Shown in pieces: positions 12,758-26,261 of a stretch of 64,000 nt of DNA. A program made the translations under genes and the position numbers. Position 1 is the first letter of the stretch. Each line of letters begins with the position of its first letter. The stretch is from Takakia lepidozioides. Its lineage: Eukaryota > Streptophyta > Takakiopsida > Takakiales > Takakiaceae. The notes beneath the pieces were generated by a model, which saw only the letters and a program-made list of their open reading frames with translations, ran no database searches and was not told the DNA's origin. The stretch lies in assembly GCA_030704615.1 (NCBI GenBank), contig CM060733.1, forward strand, positions 51,336,001-51,400,000, in the 5' to 3' direction.

Positions 12758-13664
12758 GGGGACAGTTCTTAGGAGGCCTGTTTAGTCAGACTATGTAGGT
12801 TGAGGTGAGACATCATGCACTTCAAGGAGAAGTGGAATGAGAGGAGTCAACAGTGCACCAATTTACATAAAAGCAAATCACCAAAATCTACATCTTTGAA
12901 GCCATTTGGCAACCAAGCAAACAACGTTCAATGATTTCAGCATAGTCATATGAAGAACACATATTGTCCTCTTCATTTGTGAAGAAACCCAGCAGCAAAA
13001 TCTAGTAATAGATCTCCAAACAAAAGCTGAGATTTTTGCAAATCTATCCTTCATAAGACAAGAGAGCAGTGATTTTCTTAAGGAATTTGGAAAACAGCAC
13101 AAGTGGCTACAGAGTTTTGAGGAAATAGCCATTTATTCTGTTCATCCACTAATTCATCCACCTATGTACCATCATCCATATTTGGCGAATTCATCCATAA
13201 TTTATTTTTTCTTTGGAGAAATTTGGCGATTTCATCCATGAAAAAACAGTGGATTTGCGACAGAATATTCGATTTTTTTCTGAGGTCGAAATCTGGCGAT
13301 TATTCGCCACTAAAAGAATGGCTGCTAGAGAGAAGACTCCAGCAGTAGCCAGTGAAACTCAAAACTACCTCGCCTTTCAGCTACTGTCCTTTTTCAGTGG
13401 TGGACCCGGTGGACCCTACATACTGGTGGTGGTGGATTTTGAGAGGCTAGGTTGTGGGATGGATATTGTGATGTGTGACACATGTATGGTAGGGTGGAGA
13501 CATGGTTGAGGAGATGGCCCACATATGGTGTGTGCTGGTGGCTGTTTGCAATGGTTGCCCATGTATTGCACCTATCAAATTTAAGGGTTTGTCTAATCTG
13601 GGTATCGGTGAACGTCGTGGTGGACTAGAAGTGGTTGGAGAGCTTTTTTGTCCAATATGGAGGA

Positions 13665-13764
13665 TTTAGTTTTTTTTTTTTTTAATTTTAAGGGAAACAC
13701 CTGGGAGTGACAACTCACAAATCAGGCCCCTTGATAGTGAGAGGAGAAAATAACCTCTTTCACA
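13665..13764 (-). mobile_element. SINE family 2, 3' tail copy with poly(A)
   Basis: On the minus strand the shared tail (gaggttattttctcctctc, then actatc and aaggggcctg) is followed by further body sequence and ends in a long A run. On the plus strand this appears as the T run at 13671-13683. The 5' head is missing or unrecognisable. Confidence 0.6.
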
Positions 13765-13769
13765 TAACC

Positions 13770-16700
13770 GTGGAGGCTAAGAAACGGGACATTGGGCTTC
13801 TTTATGGAGGTAGCTATCTATGTTACGTATCAAATGCGGGTTCGTTATGGGAAGTTCGTGGTGAGCAATCCAAAAGGATGGTGTGGGCGATATGCATGTT
13901 CTTGGGTTGTACCGGTTGACATGCTGAAGGAGTCTTCTTGAGCTACATGTTCTTCTTTGCCCATGATACTTGTGTGGGAGCGAACATTGAGAAAGTGGGT
14001 TTGCCATGAGTTTGCGGATGCTTCTTCTGATGGCATCTATGAGGAGTCTATCAGCCCTAAACCTTAAAAACCCATAAACCTTGAGGATGGTTGTCATGTG
14101 ACTATCAATTCCTTTCAAGGAACCGTCGGTGTAGTGGCAATGTGCAGATGGGTATTTCAGGGGGAGTTCCGGGGAAAGTGAGGAAATGAGGGAGGTGTGG
14201 ATGAATGTGGAGAGCTACATCCGACCATATATATAGCTTTCCAATTGAAGAACAATGCTGGAAGATAAGGCCATTTGCAGTAGTAAGACCACTTAAAGAT
14301 CAGTAAATTGGGAGTTACATGTATAGATAATCTTAGAGGTCTAATCAAGAAAGGCCGAGACCCAATCAAGTTTTCCAACTCCATTCTCCAGGGTTGAATT
14401 GAAGCCCTTAGAGCAGAATTATGAAGGAACCAAAGAAGCCGAATATGCAATCTCCATATAAAGGTCGAATCTTGACTCTCCCTTCTTGTTTCCATGTGCT
14501 TGCCAGCTCCTGGGCTCTTAGATGCCTCCGTCCCGGTTCTGTTTTTCATTTAAAATTGAAGAAAGGTCAAATCATGACTAGCGGGAAGATTGATTGAATG
14601 TTTGTAGCAGCTTGCTCGCCGCATGGCCCTGAGGAGGCCGGCTATGACGCGGTAGCGTGGCTCCCTATACATAGGGAGCCCTCATCTGCTTAAGTGTCTT
14701 GTGTGATGTCTAGACTACGGGCAATCGATATGGGACAATGCAGGACCAATGTGATTATGATTTACGACCTACCTTCCAGGTGGTATTAGAACGAGATACC
14801 TTGCATGTAAATGGTCCACGGCAGCTATCATGCGGCCTGGTGTTGGGCAATCTTCTGGCTTCCCTTCTTTGCATCCCGTGGCTATGACTACATTGGGCAA
14901 TCAGCCTATAACTGGGCCAAGGTGAGAGTGATTTACCCTCACAGCCAGATGAATATTCTAGATGTAGATTTAGAGCACAGTTGTGCTTTATGTAAAGATG
15001 CAAATGTAAGAAACCCTAAAAGTTTATCAGGTAGGTTGAAAGTGGGTAGGTCGGTAGCGGCTAGCTGCCCTCTACTTCTACGTCAGATAGTGCCTGCGTG
15101 TCGCCCTGCAATATTGGGCCCAGGCCCTTCATTTCGACAGGCCCCCACTGCAGGTACAGGGGGTCGGGGAGATGAAATATGTCCGTTCCCTATCAGATCG
15201 ACGGGTTAGAAGGGCGAAATGACCAGGTATGTGAGATAACAGAACCTTCACAGGGCAAAACACCGGGCAGGGGGGGCCAAAAATGAAACCTATTTTATTT
15301 GAAGGGGGCTCAAACTTTTGAGGGGTGGCGAGTTTGTAATTTCTGAGGCCTGCCCAATTAAAGTTTTCTACTTTGACCCCACTTCAAGGCGGCCTATACA
15401 AAGAAAGGATGACACCTCCCTTACGGTGTCTCTTCCGAGGGACAGGTCACAGCCTACACTGAATAAGCAAGTTAGACAAACCTAAAATTTTGGAGAGTAC
15501 AGGTAAGTACTTACACTGGCCAGGCAACATACTCCAAAGAGTCTAAATGTTGTGGAATATGCTGAAAAAACTCCCACATTTAGGGGTTAAATTGCCAACT
15601 ATGAGACGACGAACATAATCACAAGGCTCATGGGACACAGTCCAAGGGAATGGGAGAAGATTAACTTAGGTATACACAATGGTGGCAGGATTTGGACCCA
15701 ATATCTCCTCATCACACCCTATTAAGTGGTGGTTTTTTATTTTATTTTATTTATAATTTTTTTACTTTGACTTTCTTAAAATGCTAACATTCATCTAGCT
15801 TCAAAACTCTATCGCTTAATAGACAACCCATACTTCACAATATTTGCGGAGGAAGACCCTTGCCGGAGCAAACAAATGTATGGCATCTCCTCAATGCAAA
15901 AGGGCTACTACTTCCGTTCGGAAGGTGGACATCTTTTAAGGGGTGTATGTAATTGGGACACCTCCATTGCCCAACCCTCCCAAAGGACTCATAAGTCCCC
16001 AATTACCCACACATTATGAAGTAACCAAGTTGACCACGTTACCCCCTTGTTATAGTCCGGTTGGGCATACACACACCTGTGTCGCTTTGAACCCGCAACC
16101 ACTTACTTGTGCCCACATATTTGCAAAATATACATGTAGATGTTCCGCCTCGGCGGCCACTACGACTTGTTAGGGTCGGTCCTATGTCCCTTTGGAAAGA
16201 AAAATAAAAATTGTACATATTCATAGGAGCAAGGAGAAAAACCATCTCCATCTCCATCACAATCTCCATCTCCTTGGTTGAGTCACTGGGCCTGAATGAC
16301 TCATGAGACAGTCAACATCCTTGAAACCTGTGGAGCTTTATTCACAAAACTTACAGGGGGTGACTGTACAAAGGATGAAAGGGACTTTGATTATTGTTTC
16401 CTAGAAAGGAAGGGGCCCATCACCAAGCAGCAGTTATTGCCTCATTTCAGGCTTTGGGTCCCTCCAAAATTTCTATGGCAACTCCCAGGCTGCCTTTGAC
16501 AAAATGTTCACTAAGTTGTCTCTTAGAGAGGAACTTAAGGGGAGGAAAGGAAGGGGAGTTTAGAGAATTAGGTCTCAGCATTTTTAATTGCAAGTAAAAG
16601 GCAGTGAAGGATGAGAGGGCGGCAGGGGTGTGATGAGGTGTGCGTGGGAATGTACGATGCATGAGTGCTGCTGAGGAGGAAGGGGGGCAGAAAGGGGAGT

Positions 16701-18100
16701 TGGATGTTGACTGCTTTTGGTCGTGCAGGCTTGTTGCTGTCTCTTGAGCAGGTAGAAGGGTCGTAGCTGGTTGATCTGCTGGGAGGGAGTGCTCACTGGA
16801 AGCACGGCGATCTATTCGCTGGAGAATGCGGAGATCGTTGCTGCAACTAGGTTTGTGTGGGGAGGGCTGTGGTGTGTTTGGGGTTGGAGAATGAAACAAA
16901 CTCTGTGCAGGGAGGTAGTCCAGGCAGGCATGGCCCATTTCCACCGATCGAGCGACTATACAATGTAGGGAGATTTCCATGTGGGCGGCTGTTTTCTCGG
17001 AGTATGCAGCAGACAGATCTGTTGTGGTACAGCTCATGATGCTTTGCAACCTCTCGTTCTACCCGGGAACTAAAGGTGGTCACGGGTCCAGCTTTTTCCG
17101 GAACGGGTTGGGAGTCTTGGCGTGTTCTGTCAACGGGGTTGCAGTGTAGTCTCTCCTCTAGGTACCATGTCTCTACGGCCCATCCTTGTTGTTCTTCCTG
17201 CTGGTGGGTGAAACCTGTTTCTCGGACCTAGATCTTGTATAATGTGTATGCCTTTGGTTTAGGCTCTCTAATAAAATTCTGAAGTCTCCATCCGCTGCGT
17301 TCCGAGAGTGCCATCAGCCACCTGAGCTGCTCTTTATCTGTTCTCCACAGTTGGGATTGTTTCGCTTGCATTTTCTTTCTTCACCTAAAGTGGTGGTTTT
17401 GTGACTGAGGGTTGGGTGTTTGGAACTCAGGTAGTCTGCGTTGGCTCATTTTTTGCTTGCATTTCAATTAAAATGTTTCTACACAGCATGCTGGACAGAT
17501 GCTGTTGGTGCTTGCTATTAGACAGTGACTAGGCATTCAGGTGGTATACTAACCATTAGTGCTCTACCGTCCTACAATAATAGGAAGCAAGTCCACTAGT
17601 AAATCAAGCTATGGCTGCCTTTCACTCTCACTGTGATCCGTTCCGTCTGGTGCGTCGTATTATGCAGGTGCAACTCATGAATGACCCCCGGATGGTCTCT
17701 GGATCTAAGGCTGGCGTTGGGCCGTGATCCCCTGCTGCAACGTCCTTCCTTTCACTGCGCATTCCCCAAGTCACCAGGTTGTTTGTTAAGATTTCCATCC
17801 TCTGGAGGGACGCCTTTCACTCGTAGTAGATCCGGCAGTTCGTCACTCGCCACCAACAGGAAGGTTATGGGCAGGAGAGACAGGCATGACGCATTGGGAG
17901 TTTTGTTGAGGGTTGTCATGGTGCATGATGATTCCTTTGAACTCTAGCAGTGACAATGGGATGACAAACATTGTTACTTCGTTCAAGCCATTTTTCTTTG
18001 CTTGGGAGATGGCTGATAGCACACTTCTCACACGGGATCACTCTCCTGAGATCTGTTCGTGCTGAAAGTATACAATACTCTTTCAGATTGCACAAGTTGC
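13770..18100. other. Intergenic stretch, no supported gene
   Basis: No coding exon could be supported here. A sequence at 14781-14792 (tggtattagaac) resembles the primer-binding site of LTR retrotransposons, and a pyrimidine/purine-biased ORF on the minus strand around 14157-14549 has no recognisable domain. A second stretch, 16030-16170, carries words on the minus strand (gttgcgggttcaaagc) like a SINE B box. 16600-17200 is GC-richer and could include untranslated sequence of the downstream STOP1-like gene. An ORF at 16447-17049 (minus) is Ser/Pro/Thr-rich and judged non-coding. Confidence 0.5.
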
Positions 18101-18141
18101 ACAGATAGAACAGGTTAATAGAAGAAGGAAGTGGGGGACTG

Positions 18142-20668
18142 ATGATGCAGGGGGGGAGTCAATCATTGGAATCGGGACACCCCTTGAGTCCTCAGGGCTC
18201 ATTGTCCGGAGGGGGCGCCAACTTGGCCAAGTTCTCCCTTCTTGGGCAGCAGCTCACACACTATGGATCTGCACAGGAGCATCACAATCAGTCCTCACAT
18301 GCTTCCTCTCTTGTGTTTTCCCTTGGTGCACACCAGCAGGTAAATATGTGCTGCTCCTCTTTTCTTGAAAGAGCAATCAATGACTGGTGGTTGACTAGTC
18401 TTGTGCCCACTTCATCAATACTTGTGCGGTACATTGGACAGAAAACACACACCTTAGGTGATTTGGATCTCCATTCTTGTACAAGCCCAATAGGTCACCC
18501 TCAAAATGGATGTACACTTACTGTTGGATATGCTCTGCGTGTCTTGTGATAAAGCCATGAAATGTGTCCTGTGGGAGTAGGGCTTGTCCTTAATATACTT
18601 CGAACCAGATTAGCAGAATGATGCTTGTGCACTTGACAAAGTAGTGTGCTGCACATTAAATTTCCTTCTGAAAGTAAGCAGCAACTATCTTGTAGCTGTT
18701 CCGGCTTTTGTCTATTTTTCTACTGCTGGTGCCTCATCTGGACGGTTAGGTCTTGTGATGGACTCCTATTTACTGACATTCTTGTTTTGTGGATTGTGCT
18801 CTCAGGTCCAATCACACCCCCAGCAAAACCACCAGCCAGCACACAGCCATGCACAGCAGCAACACCTGCAGTCACATGTGCAACCACAGACACACAGCAG
18901 GGGCGGTGACCCAAGTGGAGAAGGAGCAGCAGGAGTTTTCCAAAACTCGCAACGCTTTGCAAATATTGGACAGAGCTTCAACTTGCAGCAGTTTGTCGGA
19001 CAGATGGCCAACCAGGGTTTGCCAGACAATGGAGCCAACCAGACAATTGGGAGCGGCCAGTACCTGCAAACTCTTATAAATGGCCTTGCTGTACTTCAGC
19101 AGAAGATTGGGCAATTGCAGGCATTGGTACCTCTTATTGGCCAAACAGGGCAGGGACTTGCAAATAGTAATGTGGTTTTGGCTCAGCAGCAAGCAGCAGG
19201 TGCAGCAGTAGTAAGCATAATCTCCCAGCTGGCTGTGGCAGGAATGGGAATATTGGCACAGCAGCCACTAATGCAGATGAATCCGTCTCCCAACTTGCAG
19301 CTTGGGCAACTGGTGGGTTCTTCAGTGAACCAGGGTTTGAACCTCTTTGAGCAAAATGGGATCGAGAGTCCGTTGGGAACTGCAATTTGGAATGTACTAG
19401 GAAACTCACCAGGAAACATTTTTGCGGCACCAGGAGGAGTCGGAGGGGGGGCGCCTGCTGGCGGGGGAGGAGTGGGAAGCTCTATCAGGAACAGCAGTCT
19501 TGGCATGGCTAATGGGTCAGGAGCAAGTGATTCTGCATTTGGGGTGAATACAGAGCTTTCAGTGCAGCAGCATCTAGGTGTACAACAAGCTGGGGGTGGT
19601 GGATCCCCGGCCATGCTTGGGAACTCACTGGGTGCTATACTAGGAAACCCTCTTGGCAATGCATTTGGGGTTGGTGGTAGCGGGGGAGCAAGTGGCTTGA
19701 CAAGTGCGGTAGCCAATTCACCTGGGGATGGTGGGGCATCTAGTGCTCTCGCATCAGGAGGTATTAATGCGGTGTTTGATGACCCTGACAATGGCTCACG
19801 TGACGAAGATGACGAAGCAGAGGGGGAGAATCTACCTCCTGGCTCCTACGATTTGGTGGAAATGGATTCCAAGGAAATCTTGGCAGAGCACACCCATTTC
19901 TGCCAGATTTGTGGGAAGGGTTTCAAGCGGGACGCAAACCTGAGAATGCATATGCGTGGGCACGGTGACGAGTATAAGACACCAGCTGCTCTAGCTCGAC
20001 CCGACAGGTCTTCTCAGACCCCCTCTGTCCTTCGGCCTCGGCGGTTTTCTTGTCCCTTTGTGGGTTGTAAGAGAAATAAAAAGCACCGCAAGTTTCAGCC
20101 ACTGAAAACAATTTTGTGTGTAAAAAACCACTACCGCCGCAGTCATTGCCCCAAGATTCTTACCTGCACCAAGTGCAATGCCAAGAAATTCTCAGTCATT
20201 GCTGATTTGAAGACCCATGAAAAGCATTGTGGACGGGACAAGTGGCAGTGTTCCTGTGGCACAACCTTTTCAAGGAAGGACAAACTACTTGGCCACATAT
20301 CTTTGTTTGTGGGCCATGCTCCTGCCCTGTCTTTGCATGAGATGGAAGGTGATAGCACAGGGATGGAATTGGGAATGTCCACACCTGCAGGAGCATTTGT
20401 CTCAGGAGACAGCTCTGGACCTGGGATGGGTACTGGGACTGGTGCAGACAGTGCAGGTTTCTTGTCAGGCTCGGAGAATGGGGTCAACTTTGGCTCCAGT
20501 CGAGACTCAGAGTTGGGTGCACATGATGGGTTGGAAGTGCCTCATAGTGCTGGCACCGGAAGTATTGATATAGGTGGGGAAGCAGGAGGATTGCAAGGAT
20601 TGGGATCCAGGAGTGGCAATGGAGGGCTAAACCTCTTTGATGAAGGCAGTGGGGATATTCACTGGTAG
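18142..20668 (+). CDS. STOP1-like C2H2 zinc-finger transcription factor
   Basis: Two coding exons, 18142-18339 and 18806-20668, joined in phase 0, give 686 residues. In flowering plants STOP1/ART1 proteins are nuclear activators of aluminium and proton tolerance genes. The C-terminal half is diagnostic: [19 protein letters not shown], then finger 1 [20 protein letters not shown], then [19 protein letters not shown], then [20 protein letters not shown], then [16 protein letters not shown]. The fingers span about residues 430-575. The N-terminal 400 residues are long and Gln-, Gly- and His-rich, with [10 protein letters not shown] and [10 protein letters not shown] segments that recall the STOP1 N-terminal region. 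Arabidopsis STOP1 is about 500 residues, so this one is extended at the N-terminus and has a Gly/Ser-rich tail. The start was chosen as the first ATG after an in-frame stop at 18106. Confidence 0.93.
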
Positions 20669-22554
20669 CCACGCACTTCGTATCTGCCTCCTTTTCTCTT
20701 GTACTCCTGGCAAGTGCTTGCAGTGACCATGAATCCCCCACAGTTTCACTAACAAGTTAACTAACAATTCCAGGGGGCAACCAAAACCTTGAATCTTTTA
20801 TCAGGGTGGTGGGGAGCTGATGTCAAGGTTCGTTATGTGTGAAGCCTTTGCAAATTCAGGCACTTTCCATGTGCCTCTCACATCAGATATTTGACATGGA
20901 AGGAACTGTTAGTTAGTCCGGTATGGCACGTGCTGCTATTAAATTTCCTGCTTTGTCAATCTGTACCTTTTCTTTCTGTACATTTCTTCCTGCACATTTC
21001 TCTTTGTCCGATCTGTTCACTTCTTGGAATGGGGTGTGCCTTTGAAGAGGGGATCGGAAAAGTGAAATGTACGGTCCCTAACCCTTCGGTTAGGTACCTG
21101 TGCAATTGTTTCAATGCTTTCACATCTTAGGTTGCAGTGGTGTGTAGGTGTAAATTATGCCTATTGTTTCTATTGGAAGAGCATGAAGTTTTGGCAACCA
21201 TGGATTCTTCTTTCAAATAAATGGTTGTGACTTTTCCACCACTCCCTCGAAGATGGGATGGGATGTGCAGGAGAGCATTGCTGGATATTAAATTTCCTAT
21301 CGATTTCTTTCCTTCCCTTGTTGTCGTTCAACCTTTCTCCTTCTACCTTCCCATGATAGAAGAAAGAAAGCAATCTTTCCTTGTTGTCATTCAACCTTTC
21401 TCTTATCTTCCCATGGTATAGCAAGATAGACTGAAGAAATCAAGGGAAGTACCTTGCAATTTAGGAATATCTGCAGCCATGTCCCCACATTGATTGATTC
21501 AAGGACTTATACTCTTTGCAGTGTATGGTGTGGGATTGCTGCTATAGACAAGTAGCTAATATGAAAGTGTCGTGTTTTGTGCATTGGAGAAACCTCAACA
21601 CGGAGGAGACACTCTGAACTGATAGAATGATTGGGTTGGATGTCTGTTTTCTGGGAGATTTAGGCTGCTAATCTATTGTTTGCAAACCCAATAAGCTCAC
21701 ACTCTATTTAATCCCAGCAAAGCCGAATATGTAGAGCGGTTTCATTCGGGCCTGTTTCTAGAGTGGTCCAAGATTTACTGTGGTCCAGGAATTAGAGGGT
21801 TTGACGAATGAGGTGGCAGGGAGAGGGGTGTGGGTTAACTTGTCGGTACCTTTAGAGCTCGATCCATGGTGGCCTGCTAAGCTATAACTTACAACTGCTT
21901 TACAGACACTGAAAAGCATTGAACAATACCAGTTCATCCTGCAGACGCCTAGTAAAATCACAAAGGGGCTTCACAGGCATGCATGGAGCTCATATCATCT
22001 AGCAAGGGAACCCCAGATTCAATGGTAGTGAGTGAGAGGAGTATAGTCAGAGGGACACAGAAGCGACCATTTTCCTTCTCATGGGTCCATCTACCACGCC
22101 AGCCTTGCACCTGATCCCTAGTTTGCAGAAGTGTAGTCAGGTCGATCACTCTCTCACTAGCTTCGGGGAATGCAACTTGGGTATACTGTAGCCATGACAC
22201 GACAAGTCTCTACTGCATCAACGTCGCACACTTATATCTCCTTGTACAACGGCGTTCTCATTCCTCGACTTGGACGTGTGTGCCCCTCTTTTTGTTGGAA
22301 ATTTCGAGGTTGCCTTGAATTGACCTAGCGGTTACTGGGTGCTCATGATCCTTGTCTTGTCGCAATTGTACATAATTGTGGGTTCATTTGTGGGCCATCA
22401 ACGTCCTTCACCAGGAGTTTCGCGCGGTCCAGTTAGAAAGCAGAACTCCCCTTCAAGATTTCACGGCTTGTTTTGATTTTCCCTTTCCGAACGTAGTCTT
22501 GCAATGAGCAACATGGTGACTGTGGGTTTATGCGCTGAGATGTGTGCAAGGCAG
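20669..22554. other. Intergenic region with STOP1-like 3' UTR and probable AKR 5' sequence
   Basis: No coding exon is supported. The first part should hold the 3' UTR of the STOP1-like gene. The missing first exon of the aldo-keto reductase is expected in the right part but was not found: an ATG at 22505 leads to MSNMVTVGL, which ends like an AKR N-terminus but is in a different frame from the next exon. Confidence 0.5.
21311..21420 (+). repeat. Imperfect 63-bp tandem duplication
   Basis: The unit contains ttgttgtcgttcaacctttc (first copy from 21318) and ttgttgtcattcaacctttc (second from 21381), each followed by a cttcccatg word. The offset is 63 bases. Confidence 0.7.
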
Positions 22555-25500
22555 TGGGAACATACCGATCGAAAGGAGACGATGTCAAGCGAGCTGTGCA
22601 GTGCGCGCTCCGCATTGGTTACACGCACATTGGTCTTTATTTATTCCTCTTATCCTCATCTGCCTGGACGTCGTTCACATTTGTGATTATATGTTGTGAG
22701 GTGCAGGGAACTGCATTAGGCAACTGCTTTTGCTTTCTATGCCATACTATGAAAACAGGTAGGACATTAACCGGCTAGACTAAAAGTAAGGGCATTATGG
22801 TCATGGTGGGAAGGGCAGACACTGCATCGATCTACAAGAACGAGGTTGAAATTGGGGAAGCGGTGCGTGAAGCAGATGTCCCGCGTGCCAAGCTTTTTAT
22901 ATGCAGCAAAGTATCTCCATTTGAGCACGGGTGAGGTCTGGAGTCAGCACATACATCTCGATTATTGGCACTGAAGCTGTCATCTCAAGATGAGGCCGGG
23001 TGTAGTAGTAGTCATTACTGACATGTAAACAGGGAAGTCTTTAACACAAATGCCTTCCACTGTGAAGGCATACTGCAATACTCCCCAGGGTTGTGCAATT
23101 TTAGATGGCTGGCAGACCCTCCATTGTGTCTGCTGTGTTACACTCAATGTGAAGGATGTTTGTTTGTAGATATGCAGAGGCGAGCCAGGCAGTAAGCAAG
23201 ATTCTGGATCGGATTGGCTGTTCGTACTTGGTAAGTCACACTTTCCCACAAAGCTAGTGGGGCTGTTCTTTTCTTGACCGTGGCACACGTTTCCTCATTT
23301 GATGCATCTGTTTATTTATCTGTAAATAGAGGGAGAAAGAGAGGAGAGTGCCAGAGAATGATCATCAGATTTTCCTTTCGGCAACCTCAGGACTTCGACC
23401 CTCAGCATGTTTTATACATTCAAAAGGGGTGGGGAGTTGTGGGGGCAGGGGGTGGGGGGTGACAGCCAAATCTAGAATTATTTAAGACTGGCTGAGAGAG
23501 ATCAGGGCCATTTCAGTGCTTTCCCTCATATGCTAAAACCTTTGATTTGAGCTTGAAATCTGATTGCTTTGTGTGTGTCTAACATCTGTTCTGTATGCTG
23601 GTTTGGTTGTTTGGTGGCTTCTGTGCTTCATCATTACTGTTCTTTGCAACATTGCCTGATCATCAGGACCTCTGCCTCATTCATTGGTATTTTTCATCTG
23701 TTCACCTTCCTCTGGGAGAGTTTTGTTGGTGTCTTTGTGGACAATTCCCCTGCTTGCCCCAACTTATTAGGGGCTCTCAAAACAGATTAATCAAGTGATG
23801 GCTATGGTGTACTCTTAAGTGTGAGGCATGCTCTGCAATTTTCAAGCTGCTTTGGGTGACAAATTCCCTGATGTAAATGAGGGAGTCGGTTGTAAAGTTG
23901 CTGAATTAATATGCGGTGCGGGTGTCCACAAGACAGGCCTGGTGCAGCCAAGTTGGACATGTAAGTGTGCCCAATTTTTTTTACTTTAGACATGACTGTC
24001 ATCTTGAACCCAGACTGTCGAGGTTGAATTTGAGCTCATTCCTATGAATGTGAAAGGTTCGCTTTTGGTCATGGTGCATGGAATGCATGGGGATTGTTGG
24101 GTATAGGGCTTTCCATATTTGCCCTTATACCTCAAGCCCTGCTGGCTGATAGCTTGTTCACAATGGGGTATGTTTTGATACAAAATGTTCCATGGAGACA
24201 CTCATGTGGTTCCAGGCAGCATGTAGTGCTAGGAATGTTTGGATAATCCAGCTAGTGGCTAAGATGGAGTTTGAAACTGCAGAAAGTCAAATCGAAATTC
24301 GGACTTGAGGGGGGAGACTTGGCGTGCCTTGGAGCAACTGTACAAGCAAGGTGCCTGCCTACAGTTACCTGTAATCTTTCTCTGCATCTGCTCACGTTCG
24401 TATCACTCCGGCCTTCGTTTGAACATGAGTCACCCGTACTGTGGCATTTTAGTGGCTCCTTGATTTGTGTTGCTACCAAGAACTGTGGGCATGAGTGAAG
24501 CATGCCTTCCTTGGTACGTCCTCATATGTATGACAAGCATACCCACCAGGGTCCCAATGAAGACATGGGATTCCCGATCTCCAATGCCAGCACTCCATGT
24601 ACATCTAATGCTGATGTTATCAGAGTATAACAATGTCGCTCACTAGGTATACACGTTTTTTTGTGTTATGCTCTTGCCTTGCATTTAGTTGTTCCCTTTG
24701 TCTGATAGGTGGATGATATAATACTGAATCAGGGAAATGCCGGGCAATTGGCGTCAGCAATTACAACGAGGGACATTTGACTGAGCTACTCTCTTTGTGT
24801 GAGATCAAGCCCATGGTAAACCAGGTATTCCCTGAAAAGATGCCCTCCAGTAGTACTTGGCCTTTAGAATCTGCTCTTCTCTCCAGTCATCTCCCCCACC
24901 CTTCCTCCTGCGCTCATCGATTGAACATTTTCTGAAAACTACAGACACACTGAGTTTCCTCTCTGCAAGAGGTTTGCGTTTCTCAATTTCCTGGGCTAAC
25001 GGCTTTGATTTCTCCCGAAGTTTCTAGAAAAGAAAGAGGCATGTTTGGAACAGCTGAAATCAGATCAGATGTGATAAGTAGCTGTCTTGAGTTCCTGGAC
25101 ATATGGGGTGTGTGGAGCTGGGGCCACAGGTCGAAGTGCATCCTTGGTTGGCACAAGTTCAGCTCCGCAACATATGTGCCCTCCATGGCATTGTGGTCCA
25201 GGCCTATTCTCCACTTGGCTGTGGTGCTGTATGTCCGGTTTTCTCGCTACCTTTGCCTAACAAACTCAGTCTAGCCTCTGGCAAGTAAACCCACTGGAAA
25301 CCTGATTCGAGACTTAGAATTGAGTTGTAAAGGTATCCACCAGTTGGACATGTTATCAGGCATCTCAAACCTGACAGCAACTATGTAACCTCTTTTACTT
25401 CAATCCATTGTTTTATGACTGAATTGGCGGCAGTCATGTATACACACTCTCGGAGGATAGCATCACAAAGGTGGGTATTATCACAGTTACGAGGCTAGTA

Positions 25501-26140
25501 TGTGACATTCAGGAGGGAAGGCTGTGGCAGGAATGTGCCAGGAGCTTACATATGCTGCATAAGTGATTGTGACAAGGATGGGTATGGTGTGTGGTATTGC
25601 AGCTCTTGAAGGATGCAGTAGTGTGTAAGCTGGCCACTGAGTACAAGCAGTCGCCTGCCCAGGTGCTACTTCGCTGGGGAATTCAAAGTGATTTAGGTGA
25701 GAGTTCTGCCTTAACATCGAGGTCTTTTATGTACCTTGGGAGACACATAACTTTGACGGCATAGATGCCTTAATAAATTACAAGTTACCGCAGTGAAGAT
25801 GACTTAAATATGGGAGGAGTAAATTAAGTGGCAGAACATATTGCTATGATCCATTGAGTGGAACCCTTTCTTTGGCCATAGTAATGAAGCCAGCAGACCT
25901 GTGGCATGAGCTGGCAGTTGGAAATTGAGCCAATTGTCATTGTGGCAAGAAGTTGCTGACACTTGCCAGACAACTTGATGGGGGGTGTTTGCAGTGGTTC
26001 TTCCCAAGTCTGTGCATGAAGAGTATATTGTGGAGAATGCAGGGGTGTACAACTTTAGTTTGTCAGATGAAGCCATGGCCAGTCTTAACAGTCTTGACCA
26101 AGGCCATCACTTCTGCTGGTCATCTGACGGCGTGATATAA
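22555..26140 (+). CDS. Aldo-keto reductase (first exon not identified)
   Basis: NADPH-dependent AKRs reduce aldehydes and ketones in the cytosol; the substrate here is not predictable. Exons: 22555-22632, 22819-22930, 23170-23230, 23667-23686, 23937-23960, 24283-24350, 24733-24824, 25130-25228, 25603-25696 and 25995-26140. All phases agree and there is no in-frame stop, giving about 264 residues after a missing N-terminal exon. The catalytic tetrad is present: Asp in DTASIYKNE, Tyr in IYKNE, Lys in FICSKVSP and His in CLIHWPG. Other family blocks are KCRAIGVSNYN, KPMVNQVEVHPWL, GIVVQAYSPLG, SPAQVLLRWGIQ and VVLPKSV. Two internal exons are only 20 nt and 24 nt. The protein resembles the plant and bacterial 2,5-diketogluconate-reductase-like AKR group. 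The 5' end begins in mid-codon at an acceptor, so an upstream exon must exist unless the gene is broken. Confidence 0.88.
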
Positions 26141-26261
26141 TACAATTCTGATGGTCCAAGGTTATGTCATGATAGCTGAGTGTCATTTTTACACTAATAT
26201 ATCCGTTAGTGAAAGGTTGACTCTTGCCGTAAATTATGGTTTCACTTAACCCCAAAGGGCT

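Noticed and set aside
16447-17049. 200-codon minus-strand ORF
   Set aside because: Ser/Pro/Thr-rich with no motif; probably untranslated or intergenic sequence of the plus-strand gene.
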